Below are positions 36,906-45,089 of a stretch of 64,000 nt of DNA, one piece after another. The notes beneath the pieces are model-generated. The model had not been told where the DNA came from. It was given only the letters and a program-made list of their open reading frames with translations, and searched no databases. The stretch comes from Micromonospora craniellae (lineage in GTDB: Bacteria > Actinomycetota > Actinomycetes > Mycobacteriales > Micromonosporaceae), in assembly GCF_014764405.1 (NCBI RefSeq), contig NZ_CP061725.1, positions 496,001-560,000 on the forward strand, written 5' to 3'. The translations under genes were made by a program, and so were the position numbers. Position 1 is the stretch's first letter; each line of letters begins with the position of its first letter.

Positions 36906-37963
36906 ACACGATGCAGGCCACCCGACTGGTCGCTGCCCGGGAGCTCCGGGTCAAGCTGCGCGACCGCACCTTCCTGATCAGCACGATCGTCTTCCTGCTG
37001 ATCGCTGCGGCGGCGACCATCCTGCCGCCGTTGTTCTCCGGCGGGCCGTCCACCGTGGCGGCGACCGAGGCGGCGGCGGCTCCGCTGCGCGCGGCCGGTC
37101 TGGAGGTACGCGTCGTCCCCGACGACGCCGCCGCCGAGCAGGCCGTACGCGACGGTGACGCGGACGCCGCAGTCGTCGCCGGCCCGAGGGTGCTGGCCAT
37201 GAACGACGCCCCCAACGACGTGGTCAACGCGTTGAGCACCCGGCCCCCGGTCGAGCTGCTGAACCCGGACGCGATCGATCCGCTGCTGGCCTTCCTGGTG
37301 CCGTTCGCCTTCGCGTTCATCTTCTTCATCACCTCGCAGACGTTCGGCGTGCAGATCGCGCAGAGCATCATCGAGGAGAAGCAGACCCGGATCGTGGAGA
37401 TCCTCGTCGCCGCGGTGCCGGTGAAGGCGTTGCTGGCGGGCAAGATGCTCGCCGGCACGATCCTCGCGCTCGGTCAGATAGCCCTGGTGGCCCTGGTCGC
37501 GGTGGCCGGTATGGCGATCAGCGGCAGCACCGACATGCTCACCCTGCTCGGCCCGGCCATCGGCTGGTTCATCCCGTTCTTCCTGCTCGGCTTCGTGCTG
37601 ATCGCGGCCATGTGGGCGGCGGCCGGTGCGCTGGTCAACCGGCTGGAGGACATCGGTGGGGTGTCGACGCCGGTGCAGCTCGCGGTGATGCTGCCGTTCT
37701 TCGCGGTGATCTTCCTCAACGACAACCCCACCGCCATGCAGGTGTTGTCCTACCTGCCGTTCTCGTCGCCGACGGCGATGCCGCTGCGGCTGTTCGCCGG
37801 GGACGCGGCGGTCTGGGAGCTGTTCGCCTCGCTGGCGCTGCTGCTGGTGGCGGCGGCCGGGTTCCTGCTGGCCGGGGCCCGCGTCTACGAGGGGTCGCTG
37901 CTGCGGACCAACGGCCGCACCTCGCTGCGGACCGCCTGGCGGGAGCGCGAGACCATCGGCTGA
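36902..37963 (+). CDS. ABC-2 type transporter permease (NatB-like)
   Basis: 353 residues. First helix about 25-45 (FLISTIVFLLIAAAATILPP), a large extracytoplasmic loop (about 50-125), then five helices: about 130-155, 180-205, 218-245, 265-285 and 310-335. The segment QSIIEEKQTRIVEILVAAVP is the ABC-2/NatB signature coupling helix. The GTG start overlaps the ATPase stop. Together the two genes encode an exporter, probably for a peptide, drug or ion; a strong hairpin follows. Confidence 0.92.
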   Translation: MNTMQATRLVAARELRVKLRDRTFLISTIVFLLIAAAATILPPLFSGGPSTVAATEAAAAPLRAAGLEVRVVPDDAAAEQAVRDGDADAAVVAGPRVLAMNDAPNDVVNALSTRPPVELLNPDAIDPLLAFLVPFAFAFIFFITSQTFGVQIAQSIIEEKQTRIVEILVAAVPVKALLAGKMLAGTILALGQIALVALVAVAGMAISGSTDMLTLLGPAIGWFIPFFLLGFVLIAAMWAAAGALVNRLEDIGGVSTPVQLAVMLPFFAVIFLNDNPTAMQVLSYLPFSSPTAMPLRLFAGDAAVWELFASLALLLVAAAGFLLAGARVYEGSLLRTNGRTSLRTAWRERETIG

Positions 37964-37982
37964 CCGTCCGACCCGCGCCCAC

Positions 37983-38015
37983 GCGCCGGCGTCCCCCGCG
38001 CGGGGACGTCGGCGC
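37983..38015 (+). terminator. Terminator after the ABC operon
   Basis: 14-bp arms (37983-37996 and 38002-38015) with one mismatch and a 5-base loop, 20 bp past the permease stop. Confidence 0.7.
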
Positions 38016-38022
38016 GTCGCCG

Positions 38023-38150
38023 TCAGCGGCCACCCGCGACCTTGAGCTGCGGCAGGTCGCGGGTGAACTCCCGGAAGCCGACGCGGTGCCCAACCCTCGC
38101 CGCCGGAAGTCCCGGTGGGTGCCGACCGGCTCGAACTCGGCGGTGCCCGT
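38023..38150 (-). pseudogene. Remnant of a GNAT acetyltransferase gene, internally deleted
   Basis: Two frames read pieces of a GNAT protein: TAEFEPVGTHRDFRRRGLGT (acetyl-CoA loop, R-x-x-G-x-G/A type) and, directly after it in another frame, VGFREFTRDLPQLKVAGGR with a stop at 38023-38025. In intact GNATs about 45 residues (helix alpha-3 to beta-5) separate such segments; here they are joined with a frame change. The N-terminal half is missing and is replaced by DUF402 sequence. Dead gene. Confidence 0.6.
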
Positions 38151-38710
38151 CGCTGGGCGAACATCTCCACATCCTTGAAGACGTACCGGTCGGCGTCCGC
38201 CGCCCACCACAGGTCAAGCTCGTGGTCGAGCGTGTCGACCCCGATCGGGGTACGCCGGAACGGGTCCTGGAGGTTGAAGTACCACCCGGCGAAGTCACGC
38301 CGCGGACCGGACCAGAACACGTCGACCGAGTGGGCCTCACCGGGGCGCTGGAGCATCAGCTTGCCGTGCCCGCGCCACGCGGTGTGCCCGGCCGTCTGCC
38401 ACGGGTGCCGCCCGCACGGAAAGACACCCTCGCCGGGGAACCCGAACTCGGCCCCCGTCGGCAGATAGAGCGCCAGCAGGTCGGCGGAGTCCTCGACGCA
38501 GATCGTCGGAACGCCGAACCAGACCTCACGGCCCTGCTCTTGATCACGCTCATGATCACGCTCGATCCGGGATCGAGTGCCTTTACCTGCACCCCGAGAC
38601 CACTCGATCCTGGATCGAGCGGGTCGTGACGCCGTTCGCGGCACCTCGCCGAGCATGATCTCCCGGCCGACGACCACGTCGCCGGGGCTGAAGCGTCCCG
38701 TCTCCGTCAC
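38151..38710 (-). pseudogene. Truncated DUF402 (FomD-like) gene with a 40-codon insertion
   Basis: N-terminal residues 1-23 (MTETGRFSPGDVVVGREIML, GEV) and 64-185 (WFGVPTICVEDSADLLALYL... to DADRYVFKDVEMFAQR) are recognisable DUF402, a fold whose members hydrolyse or bind nucleotides and phosphate esters. Residues 24-63 come from a palindromic insertion. After FAQR the family's C-terminal region is absent and the sequence passes into GNAT debris; the frame then stays open antisense through the ABC permease gene. GTG at 38710 has GGGGGAG upstream. Whether any product is made is doubtful. Confidence 0.7.
38528..38647. mobile_element. 120-bp palindrome-bearing insertion with 5-bp target duplication (MITE/REP-like)
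   Basis: ACCTC occurs at 38523-38527 and 38643-38647. Removing 120 bp restores uninterrupted DUF402 sequence (LGEV joined to WFGVP). The insert contains a hairpin with 21-bp arms and one mismatch (38559-38579 and 38601-38621), each arm itself built on CTCGATCC/GGATCGAG, plus a 12-bp tandem repeat TGATCACGCTC(A/G) at 38541-38564. It has no coding capacity. Being 40 codons long and stop-free on the minus strand, it kept the host frame open. Confidence 0.68.
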
Positions 38711-38728
38711 CGCTCCCCCAGCCTGCGG

Positions 38729-38917
38729 TCAGTCGCCCGCCAAATCCGGCCGGTGCTCCCTGATCCACGCCTCCACGTCCGACTTCCGCCACACCTTGCC
38801 CATGGCTAGAACGGCGAGCGGCTCCGGAAAGTTGCGCTGGTTGGCGATGACAGACGCGCGCTGCCGGGAGACGTTCCCCAACATCTCGCGGATCTCCGAC
38901 ACGCCGACCAGCTCCAT
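38729..38917 (-). CDS. Small AlpA/MerR-like helix-turn-helix protein
   Basis: 62 residues: MELVGVSEIREMLGNVSRQR, then PLAVLAMGKVWRKSDVEAW. This is the winged HTH of excisionase/AlpA-type regulators (helix-turn-helix with VSRQRASVI and a wing ending in KVWRKSDVEAWI). Such proteins act as excisionases or small activators; no integrase is visible nearby. It lies 18 bp upstream of the DUF402 remnant on the same strand, in a patch of decayed genes, so it may be a relic of a mobile element or a stand-alone regulator. Confidence 0.75.
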   Translation of the reverse strand: MELVGVSEIREMLGNVSRQRASVIANQRNFPEPLAVLAMGKVWRKSDVEAWIREHRPDLAGD

Positions 38918-39005
38918 AGGTTGACAATGACAGCGACGATCACTCTCGACGCCGCCAACTACGGAGTCTATTGACGCAAGCAACAGGTGGCGGCAGCATG
39001 AGGGC

Positions 39006-39857
39006 ATGAGCATGCGCACGCCCAACCCGCCGCCTGCTCGGCGTGAGCCGCTGGGTCGGCTGCACCCGGTGTATCAGCACCTGCCCGAGCGGCCCCGGTG
39101 GACGTGTCGAGCCTGCTCACGGGACTGGCCGTGTCCGGCGGCCAGGATGCTGCTGCGGGTCGAGTACGACCTGGACCGGGTGGGTCTCTCCGTCTATCTC
39201 GCCGGCCAGTTGTTCGACGCCACCGGCGACCTGCTGCGGCTCGCCGAGGGCGCACCACCGTCACCCGGCGAGCTGTTCGACCGCTTCCTGGCCTGGGCGA
39301 CCCCGCAGTCCTGGCGTCAACCGCAGGCCGGACAGCAACCGCAGGCCGGGCGATTGCCGCTGCCCCGGCGGCAGCCGCCTCCACCGGCCGGAATGTCACC
39401 CGTGGCTGACACAAGTCCAGAACCCACCGACCCGAGGAGCACGATCATGGACGTACGCGACGCGGCCCAGCGGTGGGCCGACGCCTGGGCCACGGGCTGG
39501 CCCGCTCAGGACGTGGAACGCATCGTCGAGTTGCAGACCGAGCAGGGCGACCACTGGGCGTCGATGTTCCGCCCGTGCCGGGGCCGCGCCGGGCTGCGCG
39601 CCTACGTCGAGGAGTGCTTCGGCGAGGAGACCCGCCCGGCCGAGGTCTGGTTCGGCGCTCCTCGGGTCGACGGCGACACCGCGACCGTCGAATACTGGGC
39701 GATCACCTACCCGTACGACCAGCCGGTCACCCTCTCCGGCTGCACGGTGGTCCGCTTCGACGCCGACGGCCTGGTCACCGAGTCCCGCGACTACTCCCAC
39801 GCCAGTCAGGGCCGCATCCCCCCACCCACCGGCCTGTTCCCCGACCACCATCTGTAG
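39006..39857 (+). CDS. Open frame joining a small conserved actinobacterial protein to an NTF2/SnoaL-like domain
   Basis: One 283-residue frame covers two modules. Residues about 1-100 (LHPVYQHLPERPRWTCRACS, DWPCPAARMLLRVEYD) match a short Cys-containing protein found widely in Micromonosporaceae. A Pro/Gln linker follows with an 18-bp duplication (39317-39351 region). Residues about 148-283 form an NTF2/SnoaL-like cone fold (RWADAWATGWPAQDVERIVE, FRPCRGRAGLRAYVEECF, FDADGLVTESRDY). A strong ribosome site precedes ATG 39447, so the NTF2 protein (136 residues) is probably made separately and the upstream gene has lost its own stop. Function unknown. Confidence 0.72.
   Translation: MSMRTPNPPPARREPLGRLHPVYQHLPERPRWTCRACSRDWPCPAARMLLRVEYDLDRVGLSVYLAGQLFDATGDLLRLAEGAPPSPGELFDRFLAWATPQSWRQPQAGQQPQAGRLPLPRRQPPPPAGMSPVADTSPEPTDPRSTIMDVRDAAQRWADAWATGWPAQDVERIVELQTEQGDHWASMFRPCRGRAGLRAYVEECFGEETRPAEVWFGAPRVDGDTATVEYWAITYPYDQPVTLSGCTVVRFDADGLVTESRDYSHASQGRIPPPTGLFPDHHL
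39434..39449 (+). promoter_or_regulatory. Internal ribosome binding site and start for the NTF2-like protein
   Basis: GAGGAG at 39434-39439 lies 7 bases before ATG 39447, which opens MDVRDAAQRWADAW, the natural start of an NTF2-like domain. Confidence 0.65.
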
Positions 39858-39904
39858 ATCATGGACAGTTTCCGTTCACACGAAACGGCAACTGTCCATG
39901 ATCT
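39856..39904. repeat. Perfect hairpin overlapping the NTF2-like stop (ATCATGGA type)
   Basis: 15-bp perfect arms AGATCATGGACAGTT (39856-39870) and complement (39890-39904). The TAG stop at 39855-39857 runs into the left arm. Likely terminator between convergent genes; arms start like the family-B repeats. Confidence 0.78.
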
Positions 39905-39934
39905 CTGAGGCGGCGGGTCGGAACCACGCGCCGG

Positions 39935-40151
39935 TCAGGTGATCCGCTCCTGGCTCAGTTGCGGCACGAGCCGGGCGACGGTTTCGAAATCCGCGTCCTG
40001 ATGGAGAACGACCAACTTGAGTCGCAAGGGTCTCCACGAGCACCGGGGCGCAGATCGCGATGAGGACGCGACTCGCCAGCTCGGACCACTGCGGTTCGGT
40101 CTGGCGGCGCACGATCCGGACCAGGGCGCTCGTATCGATCAGGTACTTCAC
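39935..40151 (-). pseudogene. vapC: VapC toxin remnant, internally deleted and frameshifted
   Basis: The start is a clear PIN-domain toxin: MKYLIDTSALVRIVRRQ with catalytic Asp6, then SRVLIAICAPVLVETL. The sequence next changes frame to LRLKLVVLHQDADFETVARL and PQLSQERIT with stop at 39935-39937, the normal VapC C-terminus with its acidic D-x-D-F site. About 55 residues that carry the other catalytic acids are missing between the two. The RNase is therefore dead. ATGA overlap with vapB shows it was a normal type II module. Confidence 0.8.
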
Positions 40152-40360
40152 CGGTCGAGTTCGTCGAGTCGATCGAAATGGAAGCCACCAGACTCGGCGA
40201 TGTCCTCCAGGTCGGCCAGGGCCTGCTGTCGCCGCTCACGGCTGGCCTCCACCGCCTGCCGAAGGGCCTCCGTCACCGTCTCCTTCTTCGTGGTGGTCCC
40301 CAGAGCCGCCGTCGCCTCCGCCAGCAGATCCTCATCAAGGTCCAGCAGGGTCTTGGCCAT
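40148..40360 (-). CDS. vapB: VapB-type antitoxin
   Basis: 70 residues: an N-terminal ribbon-helix-helix (MAKTLLDLDEDLLAEATAAL, then TKKETVTEALRQAVEAS) and a C-terminal toxin-binding tail (ESGGFHFDRLDELDR). Typical of the VapB antitoxins whose sequence starts with a TLLDLDE motif. Its partner vapC is broken, so the antitoxin is orphaned but appears intact, possibly retained as a repressor of its own promoter. The ATG at 40360 is preferred over one three codons upstream. Confidence 0.88.
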   Translation of the reverse strand: MAKTLLDLDEDLLAEATAALGTTTKKETVTEALRQAVEASRERRQQALADLEDIAESGGFHFDRLDELDR

Positions 40361-40382
40361 GAGATACACCTCCCAGGCAACA

Positions 40383-40403
40383 ATATGTCCGTGGCTGACA
40401 TAT
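40383..40403. promoter_or_regulatory. Candidate VapB operator
   Basis: ATATGTC-N7-GACATAT, an AT-rich perfect inverted repeat 23 bp upstream of vapB, in the position where a ribbon-helix-helix antitoxin autoregulates. Confidence 0.55.
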
Positions 40404-40421
40404 ATCCGCGCCCGGCGCGTA

Positions 40422-43247
40422 CTAGAGGGTCGGGGTGTCGCCGGTGAGGCGGGCGGCCAGCTCGGTGCGCGACCGTACGCCCAGCTTGGTGAAGATGCGG
40501 GCCAGGTGTGACTCGACGGTGCGGCGGCTGAGGAAGAGGCGCGAGGCGATCTCCTGGTTGGTCAGGCCGGCGCGGACCAGCTCGGCGATCTCCCGTTCCC
40601 GCGCGGACAACGCGGTGGCGGTGCCGGTCGCCGGTGGGCGTGAGTCCCGCTTGGGGCGGGACGGGATCGCGGCCGTGTGCTGGGCGAGCACCGACAGCAG
40701 CCAGCTCGCGCCGCAGCTCTCGTACCCCTCCTGGGCCTGCCGGAAGGCGTCCCGGGCGGCGGCCGAACGACCGGCGCGGGCGGACGCGATGCCGGTCAGG
40801 TGCCGGGCCAGCGCCTGCTCGACCGGTGCCCGGGCGGCGGCCAGTCGCGTGGCGGCGGCGTCGGCCAGGGCGGCGGCCTCGTCGTGCCGGTGGGCGGCGG
40901 TGGCCACGTACGCCTGCGCGTAGCCGGCCCAGCCCTGTTCGTAGGCGAGCCCGGCGGCGTCGGCCAGCGCGGCGGCGCGGGCGGCGTACCGGTGGGCACC
41001 GGTGGTGTCGCCGGCGCGGGCCAGGGCGATCGCGTGCACCACGTCCCGGGGTACCGCGATCGGCGGCCCCGGTTGCCACGGTGCCGGGTCGGCGACGATC
41101 TCCAGGCACGACTCCGGCCGCCCGGCAGCCAGGTGGGCGACGGCCAGGTTCAGCCGGCCGACCCGCCGCCACATCCGCGAGCGCGGCCAGTCTCCGGCGG
41201 TCAGCCGGTCGACGACGGACGGGCCGGCGGTCAGCAGCAGCGGGCGCAGCGCGACCGCCTCCGCCATGGCCCGCATCTCGACGCTGCCGACGCGGCGGGC
41301 TAGCGTCACCGCCTCCTCGGCGAGGTGCACGGCCGTCTCCAGGTGACCGAGTCGCGTCAGCAACGCGACGCGCACGATCAGCAGGTACGGCACCGCGCTG
41401 CTGTCCCGGACGCGCTCCACGATGTCGGCGGCGCGATCCAGGTGATGGGCGGCGGCGGTCACCTCGCCCAGGTGCATCCGCACCCATGCCAGCGGGCCGA
41501 ACAGCTCCACGTGCGGGCGCAGCGCCGCGTTCGTCTCGCTGTCCACCAGCTCGGCGGCGTGTGCCGCGTCCCGCCGGGCCGCGTCCAGGTCTCCGGCGTA
41601 GAGGCGACCGAAGGCCCGCAACGCGTACGCGGCGGCGGAGAGCGGCGGGCGGTCCCCGGCCAGCAGGGTGATCGCACGGTCGGCGTGGCCCACGGTGGTG
41701 TCGTCGTCCTCGCCGAGGGCGGCGATCGCGGCGAGTTCGACGTGCAGTTTCCCGGCCGAGGTACGGGGCAGCCGCGCCTCGGCGAGTTGGGCCGTGACCA
41801 GGGTGGCCGCCTCGTCGATGTCGCCGCGCAGGCGGGCCACGACCGCGCGGAACGCCGCCGCCTCGGCGCGTACGCGATCGTCGCCGTGCGCCAGTTCACG
41901 CAGCACGTCCCGGCTGCGTTCCAACTCGCCGCTGAGGCCCAGCGCCCGCGCGTACTGGAGCAGCACGGTCGGGCGACGCCCACCGAGCGGATGCCCTTCC
42001 GGCAGCAGGCGCAGCGCCGCGCCGAGCCAGCGGGCCGCCTGGGCCGGCGCAGGATAGGTGAAGGCCAGCCCCGCCTCGATGAGGGTCTCGGCCGCCGCCT
42101 CGTCGCCGGGCTGGGCGGAGCGCTCGGTGTGGTGCGCCACCACCTGCGGTGGCCCGTGGTGGGCGCGCAGGTGGGCCGCGGCGCGGGCGTGCGCGGTGAC
42201 CCGCCACGCCGGACCGGCCGACTCGTGCGCGGCGGCACGCACCAGCGGATGCCGGAACCGCAGCCGGGCCGCGTCGACGTCCATCAGCCCGCGCCGGTGC
42301 AGGTCGTCGGCGGCCCCCACGACGGCGTCCGTCGGCACTTCCGCCACCTGCGCCACCAGCCCGATTGAGGCGTGGTCGCCGGCCACCGCCGCCGCGTAGG
42401 CGACCCGGCGGACCGGCTCGTCCAGGTCAGTGATCTCGCGGGCCAACCCGGTGAGGACGTGGCGTTCCGACACGTCCACGTCGTCGTTGTCCACCAGCGC
42501 GGCGAGCGTGTCGTCGCGGCATCGGGACAGCTCCTGGACATAGAGCGGGTTACCGCCGCTGGCGCGGGAGATGAGCGTCCGGCGGCGGCGCGGCACGCCC
42601 GGCAGGAGCGCGTCGATGTCGGCGGGACCGAGGCGGGGCAGACTGATCCGGGTGGCGGCCGGGCCGAGGTGCACGATCGCGTCGGCGACCCCGGACGGGG
42701 GCTGCTCGCTGCGGAAGGCGACCGCGACCAGCGCCGGACGGCGTGGTGGCTTACGGATCAGGTACTCGGTCAGCTCCAGGGACGGCTCGTCCGCCCAGTG
42801 CAGGTCGTCGAGGAGCAACGCGACACCGGGCGCCCGGGCGCCGTCGATGAGCCGCCGTACCGCCGCGTAGATCCGGGCCCGGCCCACCGACGAGGTCGCG
42901 CCGTGGCGGACCAGGCGGCCGGTGAGCGCCTGCGAGACCACCTCGCCGTCCTCCGCCGCACCGCCGGCCGCGACGAGCGGCGCCAGCACGTCGGCGTACA
43001 TCGCGAAGGGCACATCGCGCTCGAACTCGGCGGCCCGGCCGTCGCAGACCAGCAGCCCGGCGGCGCTCGCCCGCTCCGCGAGCGCCCGCAGCATGCTGGT
43101 CTTGCCGATGCCCGCCTCGCCGCACAGGTTGACCGCCGCGAACTCCCCGCCGGTCACGGCCGAGACGGCCGCGTCGAGCGCCACCAACTGACCGGTACGC
43201 CCGACGAGGTGCGCCGCCGTGCCGCCGCCCGACGGACGTACGGCCAC
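40422..43247 (-). CDS. LAL-type LuxR-family regulator with AAA/NACHT-like ATPase
   Basis: 941 residues. N-terminal ATPase with Walker A GEAGIGKTS at 43-51 and Walker B VALLLDDLHWADEPS near 145; a winged helix and a long helical, TPR-like mid-region (about 400-850, rich in Ala and Leu); C-terminal LuxR HTH (about 870-935) with LSAREREIAELVRAGLTNQE and TVESHLARIFTKLGVRSR. LAL regulators are large ATP-dependent activators, often of secondary metabolism or sugar use. Divergent from two secreted proteins with 197 bp between starts, the likely target. GTG start with GGGGAGG upstream. Confidence 0.93.
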   Translation of the reverse strand: MAVRPSGGGTAAHLVGRTGQLVALDAAVSAVTGGEFAAVNLCGEAGIGKTSMLRALAERASAAGLLVCDGRAAEFERDVPFAMYADVLAPLVAAGGAAEDGEVVSQALTGRLVRHGATSSVGRARIYAAVRRLIDGARAPGVALLLDDLHWADEPSLELTEYLIRKPPRRPALVAVAFRSEQPPSGVADAIVHLGPAATRISLPRLGPADIDALLPGVPRRRRTLISRASGGNPLYVQELSRCRDDTLAALVDNDDVDVSERHVLTGLAREITDLDEPVRRVAYAAAVAGDHASIGLVAQVAEVPTDAVVGAADDLHRRGLMDVDAARLRFRHPLVRAAAHESAGPAWRVTAHARAAAHLRAHHGPPQVVAHHTERSAQPGDEAAAETLIEAGLAFTYPAPAQAARWLGAALRLLPEGHPLGGRRPTVLLQYARALGLSGELERSRDVLRELAHGDDRVRAEAAAFRAVVARLRGDIDEAATLVTAQLAEARLPRTSAGKLHVELAAIAALGEDDDTTVGHADRAITLLAGDRPPLSAAAYALRAFGRLYAGDLDAARRDAAHAAELVDSETNAALRPHVELFGPLAWVRMHLGEVTAAAHHLDRAADIVERVRDSSAVPYLLIVRVALLTRLGHLETAVHLAEEAVTLARRVGSVEMRAMAEAVALRPLLLTAGPSVVDRLTAGDWPRSRMWRRVGRLNLAVAHLAAGRPESCLEIVADPAPWQPGPPIAVPRDVVHAIALARAGDTTGAHRYAARAAALADAAGLAYEQGWAGYAQAYVATAAHRHDEAAALADAAATRLAAARAPVEQALARHLTGIASARAGRSAAARDAFRQAQEGYESCGASWLLSVLAQHTAAIPSRPKRDSRPPATGTATALSAREREIAELVRAGLTNQEIASRLFLSRRTVESHLARIFTKLGVRSRTELAARLTGDTPTL

Positions 43248-43444
43248 GGCGCCTCCCCAGACTCGTGCCTCGCGCAGAGTTTAGACGCCTGTTGATGTCC
43301 TCGGGGACCACCACCACGATTCCGGCGACATCGTCCGGCAGCACCACACCGAATCCGGAGTTTGCGTAATTCCACGGATACCGCGTGCCCTCCCCGAGGC
43401 GGAAGCTGACCGTCATCGATAGGTCAGGAGCGAGGAGGAACGGA

Positions 43445-44275
43445 GTGCGCACCGCGAAACCACTTCTCCACGGGATCGTCGCCGTGGCGCTCGGCCTGGG
43501 CACGGCCCTGCCGGCAGCCCCGGCAGCGGCGGGGCCGCCGCCGACCAGGGCACAGGTCGCCGACAACACCGACTACGGAGCAATCATCGACATCCTCCTC
43601 GCCGCCGCCGAGATGGGGCAGGACGGTGTCTACACGCCGCTGGAGATCAGCCGCCTCATCCAGCAGATGATCGGGGCGGTCAACGGCGCGAAGGTCGACC
43701 TGCTCACCCGCCTCAACAGTGAACTCACCAACGACATCCGGGCCAGGACCGAGGCAGCCGTGACCAAGGTCGAACTGCTGCGGGTCCCGTGGGCCGCCGG
43801 GCCCGCGATCAACAGCACCCACGACGCCGCGTACGTGGCGAAGAACCACCTGCAGACGGTCCACGAGGACGACAACGCCCTCGATGCCGTGGGCCGGGCG
43901 ATGATCGTCCTGTTCACCCAGTTGGAAGCCGCCTACCTCATGGTCGACGCCGAGGACGGCACGAACCTCGCGGCGGCCCAACGCCCCTACTTCCGTCAGG
44001 GTCTGGAGTACCTCATCCAGAAGATGCGCCGGGAGTGCCCGCCACGGGGCAACCCCAACGCCGGCGTCATCACGTACTCCTGCTCGTTCGGCGGCCGGTC
44101 GATCTACGTCGACTACTACCCGCTCACCAACACGCATCGCGTCAACGGCGGCCCGATGATCAGCGGGCCGGTCACCGAAGAGGCCGTGGCGGAGATGTTG
44201 ATGCGCGACACCGCACTACCGCTCGCCCAGCGGGCCTTGGATCTGTTGATCAGTCGCGGCGTTCCGCTGCCGTGA
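43445..44275 (+). CDS. Secreted protein of unknown family, paralogue 1
   Basis: 276 residues, not recognised. Signal peptide about 1-30 (VRTAKPLLHGIVAVALGLGT, cleaved after APAAA). A helical middle: DYGAIIDILLAAAEMGQDG, PLEISRLIQQMIGAVNGAK, RARTEAAVTKVELL. A C-terminal part with two Cys (RREC, YSC) and a beta-rich stretch GGRSIYVDYYPLTN. GTG 43445 has GAGGAGG 7 bases upstream. The order of elements, and the words EAAVTK and C-x(15-20)-C followed by a Tyr-rich strand, recur in the next gene, so both come from duplication. Function unknown; exported. Confidence 0.8.
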   Translation: MRTAKPLLHGIVAVALGLGTALPAAPAAAGPPPTRAQVADNTDYGAIIDILLAAAEMGQDGVYTPLEISRLIQQMIGAVNGAKVDLLTRLNSELTNDIRARTEAAVTKVELLRVPWAAGPAINSTHDAAYVAKNHLQTVHEDDNALDAVGRAMIVLFTQLEAAYLMVDAEDGTNLAAAQRPYFRQGLEYLIQKMRRECPPRGNPNAGVITYSCSFGGRSIYVDYYPLTNTHRVNGGPMISGPVTEEAVAEMLMRDTALPLAQRALDLLISRGVPLP

Positions 44276-44310
44276 AGACCCCCGCCTCCCCCAGGAACGA
44301 AGGTGCGTCC

Positions 44311-45084
44311 ATGAAACACCGAATCGTTACCGGAATCATCGCCGCGACCACCGCGATGGTGATCACCGTGTCCGGCAGCGCCCAACCCGCCCGAGCAGCG
44401 GTCTCCTGGCCCCAGATCATCATCTCCGTCGCCTCGCACCTGCTGAGCAACAGTGGAGGCGGCGGTCTTGAGCAGGCCAAGCGGGAGATCATCGCCGCCG
44501 TCGAGAGCTCGAAGCAGGAGATCCTCAACCACATCGACGCGATCGCCGCCGCCGACGTCGAGGCGTGCACCGAGGCCGCCGTCACGAAGATCGCGCAGAT
44601 CGACAACATGCCGGGGAGCCTGCTCGGCCCGTTCGTCAACGGTGCCGTGGACTGCGCCGCCCTCTCCAACGCCTACCTCAACGCCGTGCAGGACCCGCGC
44701 GCCGCCGACAACATCGGCCGGGTGATGGGGATCATCTACTCGATCGCCATGGTCGCCTTCGCCAAGTACGGCTTCCCCGTCACCGACCTGCTCAACGGCC
44801 TCATCCGGGGCTACGAGAACCTCGTCGTCAAGCTCGCCCCGGCCTGCCGGGACGACACCATCAGGGAGTACGACTCACTCGGCCGGCTGGTGACCGTCGA
44901 GATCACGCACACCTGTGTGGCGCACAACGGGGACTCGGCGAGCGGCACGGAGATCTACTACCTGGGTCGGCCGACGAGGACCATCGACCGGAACCTGATC
45001 AACAAGAACGCCACCCGGAACACGAGCCGCTGGATCGCCCAGGAGTCGCTACCGACCCTGATCCCGCTGCGGCCGGTGGCCTGA
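44311..45084 (+). CDS. Secreted protein of unknown family, paralogue 2
   Basis: 257 residues, not recognised. Signal peptide about 1-30 (MKHRIVTGIIAATTAMVITV, cleaved near ARA-AVS). Helical region with coiled-coil character (EQAKREIIAAVESSKQEILN), then EACTEAAVTKIAQID, a hydrophobic segment (VMGIIYSIAMVAFAKYGFPV) and a C-terminal beta part with two Cys (PAC...HTC) and GTEIYYLGRPT. Starts 35 bp after paralogue 1 and is clearly co-transcribed; a terminator follows. It shares the architecture of paralogue 1 but little sequence identity. The two may form a heteromer at the cell surface (inference). Confidence 0.8.
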   Translation: MKHRIVTGIIAATTAMVITVSGSAQPARAAVSWPQIIISVASHLLSNSGGGGLEQAKREIIAAVESSKQEILNHIDAIAAADVEACTEAAVTKIAQIDNMPGSLLGPFVNGAVDCAALSNAYLNAVQDPRAADNIGRVMGIIYSIAMVAFAKYGFPVTDLLNGLIRGYENLVVKLAPACRDDTIREYDSLGRLVTVEITHTCVAHNGDSASGTEIYYLGRPTRTIDRNLINKNATRNTSRWIAQESLPTLIPLRPVA

Positions 45085-45089
45085 ACGCC

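Noticed and set aside
38729..38917. Excisionase of an integrated element
   Set aside because: The AlpA-like HTH is clear, but without an integrase or attachment sites a specific excisionase role cannot be supported.
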